Part shown: piece after piece, positions 18,131-27,467 of the stretch
Layout of the letters: each line of letters opens with the position of its first letter
Position numbering within the stretch: position 1 is the stretch's first letter
Origin: CAXMQZ01 sp963719055
GTDB taxonomy: Bacteria > Acidobacteriota > Thermoanaerobaculia > Multivoradales > JAHEKO01
Direction of reading: 5' to 3'
DNA: 64,000 bases
Assembly: GCA_963719055.1 (NCBI GenBank)
Contig: CAVRAU010000012.1
Span: 1-64,000, forward strand
Notes under the pieces: generated by a model
Database searches by the model: none
The model's input: the letters and a program-made list of their open reading frames with translations, nothing else
Told to the model about the DNA's origin: nothing
Translations under genes and position numbers: made by a program

Positions 18131-20450
18131 ATGTTTCATCGATCGATAGGTTTTCTAGCGATCTGCCTTCTTGTCGCGTTGGCACCGGCCATCGGTTGGG
18201 CAGAAGCACAGGACGAAGAGGCTGTCGCCACCGAGCAACAGCAGGAAGAGGACGAGGCCACCGGCGAACAGTTGACGGAACCGGTGCAGGAGTCCTTCTT
18301 CGAATCCACCACCGTCACCGCCACGGGGGAGAAGATCGATGTCTTCGATATCGCGACATCCGTGGCTGTCATTCCGGCGAAGGTGATCGAGCAGAAGATG
18401 CCCGAGAACCCCGTCGATCTGTTTCGTGAGCAACCCGGCGTCGACGTCAATGGTGTCGGACCCAATCAGCCCCGTCCGATCATTCGCGGGCAGCGGGGCC
18501 TCCGTGTCCTGTTCATGGAGAACGGGTTGCGGATGAACAACGCCCGCCGGCAGAGCGACTTCGGTGAGGCGTCCGGGTTGGTCGATCTGGACAACGTGCA
18601 AACCATGGAAGTGGTTCGCGGCCCGGCGTCCGTGCTCTATGGTACGGATGCGATCGGTGGCGTGTTGAATCTGGTCACCAAGACCCCCGCCTACCGGGAT
18701 GGATCCTGGATGGGATTCGATCTGGGACTGCGATATGCGACAGCGACCGAGTTGAAGCGCGTCAACGGCTTCTTCCAGGGCCGGCAGAACAAATGGTCTT
18801 TCAACCTGGGCGCGACCTATCGCGAGACCGAAGCCTACAAAGCACCGTCTGGGACCTTTGGTGACATCACCTTCGACGAAGAGGTCACGGTCAACGACAC
18901 GGGAATCACCGATGACACGATTTTCGGGTTTCTGGGCTATGACCTGACCGATAGTCAAGAGCTGTCCTTCCGGTTCAATCGTTACCGGGCTGACCAGACC
19001 GGCTTCGGCTGGGTGGATCCGCTTTTGCTGGGCGAGCTGGACAAGGTGCAGATTCTCTATCCGTTCCAGGATTTCGACCGGGCGACACTCAACTATCGCG
19101 GCTCGGCGTTCCAGAATGTCCTGGCCAATACAGTCAATGCCAGCCTCATGTATCAGAAGAACGAGCGCGAGCTGGCCAACAACATCGACGCGTATACGCC
19201 CTTCGGGGGTCCGACGTTTTTCCATGTGGCCATCAACACGTCCAATTTCACCGACCTCGAGACACTCGGTCTGCGGGGCGAGTTCAGCAAAGTGCTGAAC
19301 GACAGCAACTTGCTCACCTATGGTGGTGAGTACTACGGTGACGATTCGTTCAACACCGACTTCAGCCTGACGCAAGGCTTCATCGCTCTACAGTTCGATC
19401 CGACCATGCCGCCGATGGATGCGGGGCCCCCGATCTTCTCGCAAGAGGACAGCGTGGCCAACACGCCCAATGCCGAAAACACCAACTACGGTGTCTTCAT
19501 CCAGGATCAGTTCCTGATTGGCAGCCGGCTCTCGGGAACGATCGGTCTGCGCTACTCAGCCGGGGACACGAAGACGAAACCGACACCAGGAATCCCGGAC
19601 CTGCCTTTGGATTTCAGTGACAGCCAGACGGTCGGCGCCGTGAATCTCGTCTACCAGGCTACCGATAATCTGCATCTTGTCGGCACCTATGGCACCGCCT
19701 TCCGGATGCCCAGTATTGTCGAGCGCCTGTTCAGTGGTCTGACTCCCGAAGGCTCCGGATTCCAGATTCTCAACCCGAACCTGCAATCCGAGACCAGCGA
19801 CAACTTCGACCTCGGTCTCAAGTATCGCCGGCGCAATGCCATCCTGGAGTTGGTCTATTTTCGCAACGAGATCGACAACGGTATCGTCCAGTATTTCTTG
19901 AGCGATGACGAGATCGAGGATCTTCCCGATGACGTCAAGGATCTCATCGACATGCTCGGTGTGAGCTTTGTGGTGCAGCAGAGGAATCTCGACCAGGTCG
20001 TCTTCAAGGGTGTCGAAGCGCTGATCGGCTATCGGTTCAACAACGGGGTGTCGTCTGGGTGCCAACTACACCTATTTCGATCCGGAGTTCATCGATGCCG
20101 ACAATCCGCCCACGGGTGATACCTATTCCGACAAGTTCAACTTCCACGTTCGCTACGACCAACCGCGGGGCCGCTACTGGGCCGAGTACAGGTTGCGCGT
20201 CAACGGCGAAGCGGACACGGTTTCGGATCCGGATCAACCGGTCTCGCCCGTGGGTCTGATTCTGCCGTCCTTCCAGATTCACACCTTGGCAGGAGGCGTG
20301 ACGCTCTTCCCGCAGGCGAGCATCAAGCACATGTTCGGCATCGTCATCGACAACTTCACCGACGAGCTCTACGCGGAAGCCTCGAACTCGTCCTTCTTCC
20401 GGCCCCAGCCGAAGATCAACGTCAGCCTGTCGTACCGAATGAAGATGTAA
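18131..20450 (+). CDS. TonB-dependent outer-membrane receptor (frameshifted near 3' end)
   Basis: Outer-membrane beta-barrel for energised uptake. Signal peptide MFHRSIGFLAICLLVALAP is followed by an acidic stretch, then ESTTVTATGEK (TonB-box-like start), a plug domain at ~60-190 with PGVDVNGVGPNQPRPIIRG and VVRGPASVLYGTDAIGG, and a barrel of roughly 580 residues with TAFRMPSIVERLF and LQSETSDNFDLGLKY typical of siderophore, heme or cobalamin receptors. One extra T near 20050 moves the last 130 residues into another frame; they end with the expected aromatic-rich strand (VSLSYRMKM). ATG 18131 has AAAGG 10 nt upstream; ATG 18125 is possible. Substrate cannot be read from sequence; no Fur box or riboswitch noticed upstream. 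Confidence 0.9.
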
Positions 20451-20480
20451 CCACAGGTGCAGCAGGCTGCACCCTCGTCT

Positions 20481-20740
20481 TGTAGACGGCCGGCCTCTGT
20501 GCCGGCCGTTGATCCACTGGCGATACTGATGGCCAGTTTGTAGGAGCCGTGCCTCTGTGCCGGCCGTTGATTCACTGGCGATGACTGCCATGCGCCAGTC
20601 AGGTGCTGCTCAGGGGCCGCTGTCGGCGACTGCACTGTGAACTCGGCCGTCGTCCGGCCGTGATCTCACTGGCGGATACTCGGATGGCCAGTCTGTAGGG
20701 GCCGTGCACTCTGTGCCGGCCCGCGGCGCTGGCGGGACAA
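20481..20740. repeat. Cluster of two alternating stem-loop repeats
   Basis: At least three copies of a unit of about 58 nt. Part A starts TGTAG and contains GGCCGGC-CTCTGT-GCCGGCC at 20488-20507, with degenerate copies at 20539-20565 and 20694-20727, all keeping CTCTGTGCCGGCC. Part B is a hairpin with arms ACTGGC and GCCAGT (20516-20537, 20573-20600, 20668-20693). It fills the gap between the TonB receptor and the convergent hcr-like operon. It resembles REP-type or GTAGGGGC-type dispersed repeats of environmental bacteria. The first hairpin could also end transcription of the receptor gene. The 150 bases that follow, up to 20894, show no gene. Confidence 0.65.
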
Positions 20741-20894
20741 CGTCTTCCTCGCGATCATGGAGATCGCCAGAGCGCGAACCGATCCTGTGCGATCGCCGAG
20801 AGGCGGGCGTAGATGGTCGCCGCCACTACGTCGGTGCGTCGACGATCAACGGCCGCTGAATCCACTCGAAGAGAGGCCGGGGCTAGCCGTACAC

Positions 20895-21927
20895 CTAGCA
20901 TGAGTGATTGGGCGGCATCAGGCCGGGGTCGAGGCCGGCGATCTCGCGCAGGGCGGCCTGGGTGTAGCGCTCGGCCATGGCGCCGCGCCATTGGGCCTTG
21001 AAGTCGGTGTTGTCCATGGGTGTCGCAACGCGACGGGCCGCTTGCGCGACCTCGAGGATGCGTTCTTCGGTCAAGCGGCTTGCCGACGAGCAGCTCGTCG
21101 AGTCCGTCCACGCGCATGGGATGGGAACCGACCGCGCCGAGATAGACCGAAGCCCGGGTGACATGGTCGCGTCGAACCACAGAGCCGCCGCCACGGAGAG
21201 CACCGCGAAGTCGATCGAGCCTCGACGTCGGAGCTTCCAGAAGCTGGACCGGCAAGTCTCGCGTCGAGCTCTCCGAGGGCAGGTGGATCTCGGTGAGAAG
21301 CTCCTCGGGTCGTTTGGCCAGGTAGTCGATGCCGTCGTCGAGAAAGAGCTCGGTGACGGGCAGGATGCGATCCCCGTCCTTCGACTCGAGACGGACTCGG
21401 GCGCCGAGCGCCGAGAGCATCGGCGCACTGTCCGAGGCCGTGTGGGCCCAGCAGCGAGGAGAGCTGGGTGCGACCCAGCAGATGGTGCCCGCTTCCTTCA
21501 TGCAGTAGTCGATGGATCGGCGCCACCCTTCGGTCTGGTTGTAGTAGGTGCAGCGGGTGTCGAGGCAGAGGTTGCCGCCGAGGGTGCCCATGTTGCGCAA
21601 GGGTGGAGAAGAGATGGAGCCGATCGCCCTGGCCAGGGCCGGGAAGCGGGATCGAATCGATCTCGTTGTCCTGCACGCTGCTGAGGGTGGTGGTGGCACC
21701 GATCCGCACTTCCGGGGAGTGCGGGTCCGGCGTGATCGGAGCGAAGCTCTGGAATCGCCATCAGGCTGACCACCGTTCTCGCCTGCTGGTGTCGACGTTT
21801 CATGTTCGGCCAGAGATCCGTACCGCCGGCGACAACCCGAGCTGTCGGGCCCCTGATCGGCGAGAATGGCGGCCACTTCGCCCACGGAGGTAGGGCGATG
21901 GTAGTCGAAGGGTGGGAGTCTCAGCAT
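20895..21927 (-). CDS. hcrB: FAD subunit of 4-hydroxybenzoyl-CoA-reductase-like enzyme (frameshifted)
   Basis: CoxM/CutM-family FAD-binding subunit of a xanthine-oxidase-family enzyme. MLRLPPFDYHRPTSVGE and the FAD loop NMGTLGGNLCLDTRC are clear. Unlike ordinary xanthine dehydrogenases it has the insert that binds an extra [4Fe-4S] cluster in 4-hydroxybenzoyl-CoA reductase: four cysteines in CTYYNQTEGWRRSIDYC, CMKEAGTIC and CWVAPSSPRC, spaced C-X15-C-X7-C-X8-C. The product ends AGLDPGLMPPNHSC with the stop at 20895. Frame changes near 21850, 21640 and 21065. It follows the large subunit by 12 nt. The exact substrate (4-hydroxybenzoyl-CoA or another aromatic thioester) is inference from this insert. 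Confidence 0.82.
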
Positions 21928-21939
21928 TGTAGATGCCCT

Positions 21940-24463
21940 CTATCGGGTGGTCAGATCCGCAGCCTTCTCTCGCAGAGCTTCCTCCCGAGTGGACATGGTG
22001 CCCGACGCGCCCCGCATCTTGGATTGTCTCTGCCGCATGCGTGTCGTTGATGGCGGTACCGTCACCCCCGTCGGCGGGAGTTGGCACGATCAGGGTCTCG
22101 CCAAAGTCGATTTCCGGGAACTCCCGGGGGCCGAATCGAGCTTCCTGCCCCTTCTGTTTGGCCTCGAGGGCCGCCAGGACCATGTGGGGCTCGATCGGGA
22201 CCTGGTCGATGCGGACACCGACGGCATCGTAGAGAGCATTGGCCAAGGCTGGAGCCATCGGCAGAAGAGGTCCCTGACCCACCTCCTTGGCCCCGAACGG
22301 ACCTGCGGGATCCGGATCTTCGATGAGATAGGTCGTGACCGGCGGCATCTCGAGAAAGGTGGGGCTCTTGTATTCCAGCAGCGAAGGCATCTTGTGAACC
22401 AGAGCGTTGGAGAGCCGAGCGGGCAGGCGTCGAAAGGCCTGGTCCTCCATCATGGCTTCGCCCAGGCCCATGTAGACCGAGCCCTCGACCTGGCCCAGGA
22501 CCAGGACGGGATTCAAGGCCCGACCGATGTCGTGGGCAATCCATACGTGAACCGGTCGGTACATGCCCGTGACCGGATCCACTTCGACTTCCAGGACCGC
22601 GGCCGTGTAGGAATAGGTCGGAGAAGGTCCGACGCCGGCACCTCGGTAGCGTCCCGGCGATCGTGGTGGAGTGTAGGACCCGACGGTGCCCAGCGTGCCG
22701 AATTTGGCTTCGGCGACAATGACCGCCTCCTGAAAGCTCATGCCCCGTTCCGTGGTCCTCCGCGTCGAAGACCCGTCCTTCCGCGAAGACGAGGCGGATC
22801 GGCCGGGATCTCCAAACGAGCCGCGACGGCCTCGGCCAGCGAGCTCGCGAGCCCGTTCGGCGGCCTGCACGGCAGCATTGCCCGCCATCAACGTCACTCT
22901 CGACGAGTAGCTCCCGAGATCGACGGGCGTCAGATCCGTGTCGGCCACACAGAGTCGGATGTCCTTGAGATCGATCCCGAGGACCTCGGCCACCAGGGCC
23001 GCGACGACGGAATCCGATCCCTGTCCGATTTCGGTCTCACCACAGAAGACCGCCACGCCGCCGGACCGATCGAGCTTGCAGCTGGACGCCGGATTGGGGC
23101 ATGTGATTCCAGTAGATGGGCAGACCGGCGCCACACATATAGGCGCCACAGGCCAGGCCGAGGCCGCGTCCGGCGGGCAGGCGTCCATAGCGCTCTCGCC
23201 AGCCGCTCCCTTCGACCACAGCCTCGATGCACCGTTCGAGACCGATGGTGCCGAGCTTGAGCCAGTTGGAGGTGATGCTGTCGGGCTCGGCCAGGTTGTT
23301 CAATCGGAGATCTGCCGGGTCGATACCCAGCTGCGCTGCGGCCTTGTCCAGGTGAACCTCCAGCGCGAACCGGGGCTGGGGGGTTCCGTGCCCGCGCTTG
23401 GGGCCACACGGTGGTTTGTTGGTGAAGAATCGGGCGCCGTCGAACTGGTACCTGGGCAAGCGGTACGTGGTCGTCTGCAGAGCGCCCGTGTAGTAGGTGG
23501 AGGCGACGCCGTAGCTGCCGTAGGCACCTCCGTCGAGCGCGGTCTTCAGGTGCTGACCGGTCATGCTGCCGTCCTTCTTGAACCCGGTTCGCAAATGCAT
23601 GAGGACGGGATGGCGTCCGCGGTGGCAGTAGAAGACCTCTTCCCGATCCAAGGCGATCTTGACCGGGCGACCGAGCTTCAGCGCCATCCGTGGCGGCGAC
23701 GATCTCGTGATTGAACGGATCGCTCTTGCCGCCGAATCCACCGCCGTTGGAACACGCCACGACACGAATGCGTGAGGCGGGCAGGCCCAGAACCCGGGTC
23801 AGGGCGCGATGCACATAGTGCGGTGTCTGGGTGGAGGAATACACGGTGATTCGATCTTCGTCTTCGGGCACGGCCACCACCGCGTGTTGCTCCAGGGCGA
23901 GGTGATTGCTGCCGGCGTAGAACAGCGTGTCCTCGAGCACGAGGTCGGCCTCGTCCATCCCGGTGTCCAGATCACCGAACCGCAGAGAGACCTTCTTGTG
24001 GGTATTGCCCTCGGTTCCGTAGTCGTGGATTCGCGGCTCGGGGTTGGCCAGGGCATCGTCGACGCTGCTGATGGTCTTCAAGGGCTCATAGTCCACTTGT
24101 ACCTGCAGAGCCGCTTCGTAGGCTGCTTCCTCCGTCGTCGCGGCTACCGCGGCCACGGGGTCGCCGACAAACCTGACCCTGTCCGTACACAGGGCATGCT
24201 CGTCCTGGGAGACGGGGAGAATGCCAAAGGTCTCGGGCATCTCCTGCGCCGGTGAGACCACCGAGGAACCCGGGGTGCTTCTCGGCACCCGAGAAGTCGA
24301 TCCTGTCGATCTTGGCGTGCGGCACTGTCGAGCGAACCAGGCGTGCCCAGCAGAGCCGTGGAAAGGTGAGATCGTCCGCGAATCGGGTGCTGCCGGTCAC
24401 CTTGGCCCGGCCATCCACGCGTCGAAACGGGGTGCCGATGAGGTGAGTCTTGCGGTCTGTCAT
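21940..24463 (-). CDS. hcrA: Molybdopterin subunit of 4-hydroxybenzoyl-CoA-reductase-like enzyme (frameshifted)
   Basis: Large Mo-cofactor subunit of the xanthine oxidase family. Starts MTDRKTHLIGTPFRRVDGRA with KVTGSTRFADD; then VRFVGDPVAAVAA, GLPASRIRVVACSNGGGFGG (Mo-pterin glycine loop), RPVKIALDREEVF, GSYGVASTYYTG, GETEIGQGSD and, near the end, GPFGAKEVGQGPLLPMAPA with the catalytic-Glu context. About 840 residues expected, matching the family. The frame changes near 24255, 23690, 23090 and 22760 and again near 22000, where the last residues EALREKAADLTTR reach a stop at 21940. It sits 53 nt behind the [2Fe-2S] subunit gene. Confidence 0.82.
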
Positions 24464-24516
24464 GCTCGAGATCTCCTCAGGCGTCCCTGTCGGCCGGGTC
24501 GGAACCGAAGAGGTGT

Positions 24517-25019
24517 TCACGGCGCGGCTCGGCGTCGGGGTCGCAGGCTCTTGGCCGCCGCCCATTCCACGGCTTGGACGATCTTGTGATACCCGGTACA
24601 GCGGCAGAGATTGCCCGACAAGGCCTCGTTGATCTCGCTGGCGTCGGCTTCTGGGTTGGCTTCCAGAAGGGCTTTCGAGGCCATCAGGATACCCGGTGTG
24701 CAGTAGCCACATTGGGCCGCACCCAGGTCGGCAAACGCCGCCTGGAGGGGATGCAGTTGATTGCCCTCCTGCAGGCCCTCGACGGTTTCGATCTGCCGAT
24801 CCTCGAGGTCAGCGGCCAGCAACAGACAGGAGAGGATGGGTTGGCCATCGATCAAGCACCGTGCAGGCACCACACTCTCCCAACTCGCAGCCGTGCTTGG
24901 TGCCCGTAAGATCCAGGCGCTCCCGGAGAACTTCCAGCAGGGTGTGGTGCGTGGGGAAGGTGACCTTCCTGGTCTCACCATTGACCCGTAGGTCCGAGCG
25001 TTGTCCAGTTCTCTGACAT
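24517..25019 (-). CDS. hcrC: [2Fe-2S] subunit of 4-hydroxybenzoyl-CoA-reductase-like enzyme (frameshifted)
   Basis: Small iron-sulfur subunit carrying two [2Fe-2S] clusters that pass electrons between the Mo and FAD subunits. After restoring the frame near 24975 and 24860 the plant-ferredoxin motif reads CELGECGACTVL, followed by IDGQPILSCLLLAADLE and the C-terminal cluster motif AQCGYCTPG ... NLCRCTGYHKI. About 165 residues, the usual length. ATG 25019 has a perfect GGAGG five nucleotides upstream. First structural gene of the operon, directly downstream of the TetR gene on the same strand. Confidence 0.85.
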
Positions 25020-25060
25020 CAGGTCCTCCGCTCCGAGCTGGGTCGCGGATTCGGGTTGGA

Positions 25061-25699
25061 TCAGTCTCCGGGATGGAGGGTTCTCGACCCGGTGCCAGTA
25101 GACCCCGAACCAGGAGTAGGGCGAACTCCTGTCCGATCTCTGCGACTGGTGTGACTACCTCGCGGCTGATACCACTTGACGGTCCAGTTGGTGGCACCCA
25201 GGATCGCTTTGGCGGCGACACCCGAGTCGGTGGGCCGAAAGAGACCCGCCTCGATACCCTCCTCGATGATCTGGCACAGGATGAGCTCGTATCGATTCCG
25301 CTGTTTCAGGATGTCCTTTTTCCAGGGTCCCTCGAGGGCTTCGACTTCCAGGTGCGCCAGGGAGCCGGGCATCTCGTCGTTGAGGCGGACCACGTGACCC
25401 GTGATCAGACGGTGGAGTTTCTTGTCGGCCTGCCAGGGCTGGCGCTGGACCTGCTCGGCCAGATCGATCAGACCGGTGAGCGTCTGCTCCTGGCAAAACG
25501 CCAGCAGCTCTTCTTTGTTGCGGAAGTAGTAGTAGAGGTTACCGACATGCATTTTCGACTCGTTGGCAATGTCCCGCATGCCGGTGGCATGCAGTCCTTG
25601 TCGTCGAAAGGCTCGGGATGCAGCCTGCAGGATCTCTTTCTTTCTGCGGTAGGCCTTGGAATCGGGAGCGGATTCATTGCGGAGCGAAATTTGAACCAT
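25061..25699 (-). CDS. TetR-family transcriptional regulator (C-terminal frameshift)
   Basis: N-terminal helix-turn-helix (residues ~18-65) with ILQAASRAFRRQGLHATGMR and NLYYYFRNKEELLAF is typical TetR. The ligand domain continues to WTVKWYQP, where the frame shifts near 25165; the natural end then reads IGQEFALLLVRGLLAPG, so the true stop lies between about 25000 and 25061. The gene is first in line with hcrC-hcrA-hcrB on the same strand, 40 nt upstream, which makes it the probable repressor of that operon. A perfect palindrome covers its start codon, consistent with autoregulation. The effector is likely an aromatic acid or its CoA ester (inference from context). Confidence 0.85.
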   Translation of the reverse strand: MVQISLRNESAPDSKAYRRKKEILQAASRAFRRQGLHATGMRDIANESKMHVGNLYYYFRNKEELLAFCQEQTLTGLIDLAEQVQRQPWQADKKLHRLITGHVVRLNDEMPGSLAHLEVEALEGPWKKDILKQRNRYELILCQIIEEGIEAGLFRPTDSGVAAKAILGATNWTVKWYQPRGSHTSRRDRTGVRPTPGSGSTGTGSRTLHPGD

Positions 25700-25709
25700 T
25701 GTTCAAATT
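25688..25709. promoter_or_regulatory. Perfect palindrome, probable TetR operator
   Basis: AATTTGAAC-CATT-GTTCAAATT: 9-bp arms without mismatch around a 4-bp spacer. The spacer contains the tetR start codon (CAT at 25697-25699 on the plus strand). AT-rich in a GC-rich region, with size and symmetry usual for TetR operators. Binding here would block initiation or elongation into tetR and the hcr-like genes. Confidence 0.65.
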
Positions 25710-25772
25710 CTGGCGCAGACGGACTCTCGAGTCAAGAGATCGTCATCGATTCGAAGGGATGCGAAGGTGGCG

Positions 25773-26544
25773 TCACATGGGACGCTGTTCGAGAGACCGG
25801 CCAAGCCCGTCGGTGGCGTCGGCGATGAGATCCTCGGTTTCGACCCATTTGCCGTCCACAAAGTCGCGCAGCTTCTCCCGTCCTGCTTGCGGGCAGACTT
25901 GACGAACTCGACCCCCATGCCGGCTTTCTCCTCGCTGCTCGGGGTTGGAATGGCGAACTACCCGAACCTTGCCGTCGATGGGGCGTGGATCGCCTGGCAG
26001 GTAGAAGCTGACATCCATCTCGGTCTCGAGAGGGATCAGCCGCGTGGTGTGGATCAGGAGGCCACTCTCGGAGACATTGGACGTCTGACAGATTCGCATG
26101 AGCTTGCCGGCCCCGAGCTTGGCCTCGAACTGGATCATGAGGCGACTGGCCTTGCGGTCGGCGACGCTGGTGAGACTGCCAGCCAGAGCGCTGTGCAGGA
26201 ACTGGGCGGAGGATTGCTGCGGCACGACCGTGACCCGGTCGTCGCCCTGGGTATGTTGCTGCAGCGCCGGCGATCTGATCTTCCTTGCTGATCAAGAGAA
26301 TCTGGGTCTCGGCGCTGGGGAGAGTCGGAGCCTGCAGAATCCCCAGATAGTCGACAATGCTGAGGTCCGGCAAGGGATATTCAGCCACGATGAGATCGTA
26401 GACCACGTTGGTGGCCAGGATCAGGCTGCTGGTGGCATTCGCAGATCGACTGACCTCGATCGAGTCGCGCTTCAGAATCGGCTCGAGCTTGAGGAAAAGC
26501 TCTTGTTGCGGAACAATCACCAGGACTTTCTTTGTCTGCTCCAT
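25773..26544 (-). CDS. Pseudo-receiver and PilZ fusion protein (frameshifted)
   Basis: The first ~120 residues have the fold pattern of a CheY receiver (KKVLVIVPQQELFLKLEPIL, YDLIVAEYPLPDLS, ILLISKED), but the phospho-acceptor Asp position is Glu (IVAEYPLPD in place of LLLDxxxPD). The second half is PilZ: RKASRLMIQFEAKL and NVSESGLLIHT, then VSFYLPGDPRPIDGKVRVVR and, in another frame, GMGVEFV. Frame changes near 26270 and 25920-25890. The last residues are GRSLEQRPM. It should be a cytoplasmic c-di-GMP effector whose receiver no longer needs phosphorylation. No kinase gene is nearby. Confidence 0.75.
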
Positions 26545-26657
26545 GGACCGGAACCCTCTTTCTCAAATCCACAAATTGGCTTCGTGCAACGACATTCTGA
26601 GTCCGGGGGCACAAGGGGCGCAGTGAACTTGTTCACAGGAACCTGTGGAGAATTGCC

Positions 26658-27463
26658 ATGAGAATCGCTCAGATCGACGCCTTCACCGACCGTGCCTTTC
26701 GCGGCAACCCCGCTGCCGTCTGCCTGCTTGACCGCCTACCCGGAAGCGCGTGACATGCAGACCCTGGCTCGCGAGATGAATCTCTCCGAAACCGCCTTTC
26801 TCAGGCCGGTCGATCAAGGATATGAGCTGCGGTGGTTCACTCCCACCGTGGAAGTGGATCTCTGCGGTCACGCCACGCTGGCGGCCGCCCACTTCCTCTG
26901 GGAATCTGGAGAGCTCGCGGTCGGGAGCGAGGCCCGATTCCAGACCCGCTCCGGCCTGCTGACGGCGGTGCGAAAGGATCGCTGGATCGAGATGGACTTC
27001 CCTGCCCAGCCAGCCGTCGCGACCGAACCGGTCGGCGGCCTTTTGAGGGCTGTCGGCGTCGGATCCCCGGTTTGTGGGCAGGAACGAGTCCGACTGGCTG
27101 ATCGAAGTCGACTCGGAGCGGCAGGTGCTGGATCTCGATCCGGACATCTATCGTCTGGGCGAGATTTGCGAACGGGGTGTGATGGTGACCAGCCTGTCCG
27201 ATGCGGATCGCTACGATTTCGTGTCCCGATTCTTTGCACCGGCAGCGGGTGTCGCCGAGGATCCGGTTACAGGCTCGGCGCACTGCTGCCTGGGACCCTA
27301 CTGGGCCCAGCGGCTGAACAAGGTCGAGTTAGTCGGCTTCCAGGCTTCGGCGCGGGGAGGGGTTGTCCGCACCCGGCTCGTGGACGATCGAGTCGTTCTA
27401 GGGGGTCAAGCGGTCACCGTCATGATGGGGGAGCTGACGGTCCCCTGGCCGCAGGCCGAGTAG
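26658..27463 (+). CDS. PhzF-family isomerase/epimerase (frameshifted)
   Basis: PhzF-fold enzyme of the diaminopimelate-epimerase-like superfamily, about 266 residues. MRIAQIDAFTDRAFRGNPAA is the standard start; NLSETAFL holds the catalytic Glu; VDLCGHATLAAAHFLW and GVAEDPVTGSAHCCLG are the other two hallmark blocks. One extra T near 26730 and one extra C near 27068 split the frame. Family members act on small hydrophobic acids but most have no assigned substrate. ATG 26658 has GGAG 7 nt upstream. It is divergent from the pseudo-receiver gene and ends 5 nt before the stop of the convergent gene. Confidence 0.88.
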
Positions 27464-27467
27464 CCTC

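Noticed and set aside
20481..20740. CRISPR array
   Set aside because: Copies are few, unequal in spacing and internally palindromic, with no constant repeat-spacer alternation and no cas gene nearby.
20895..25019. Xanthine dehydrogenase serving the purine operon at 7-11 kb
   Set aside because: The FAD subunit has the [4Fe-4S] insert absent from xanthine dehydrogenases, the genes are 10 kb away, and a TetR gene with its own operator heads the cluster.
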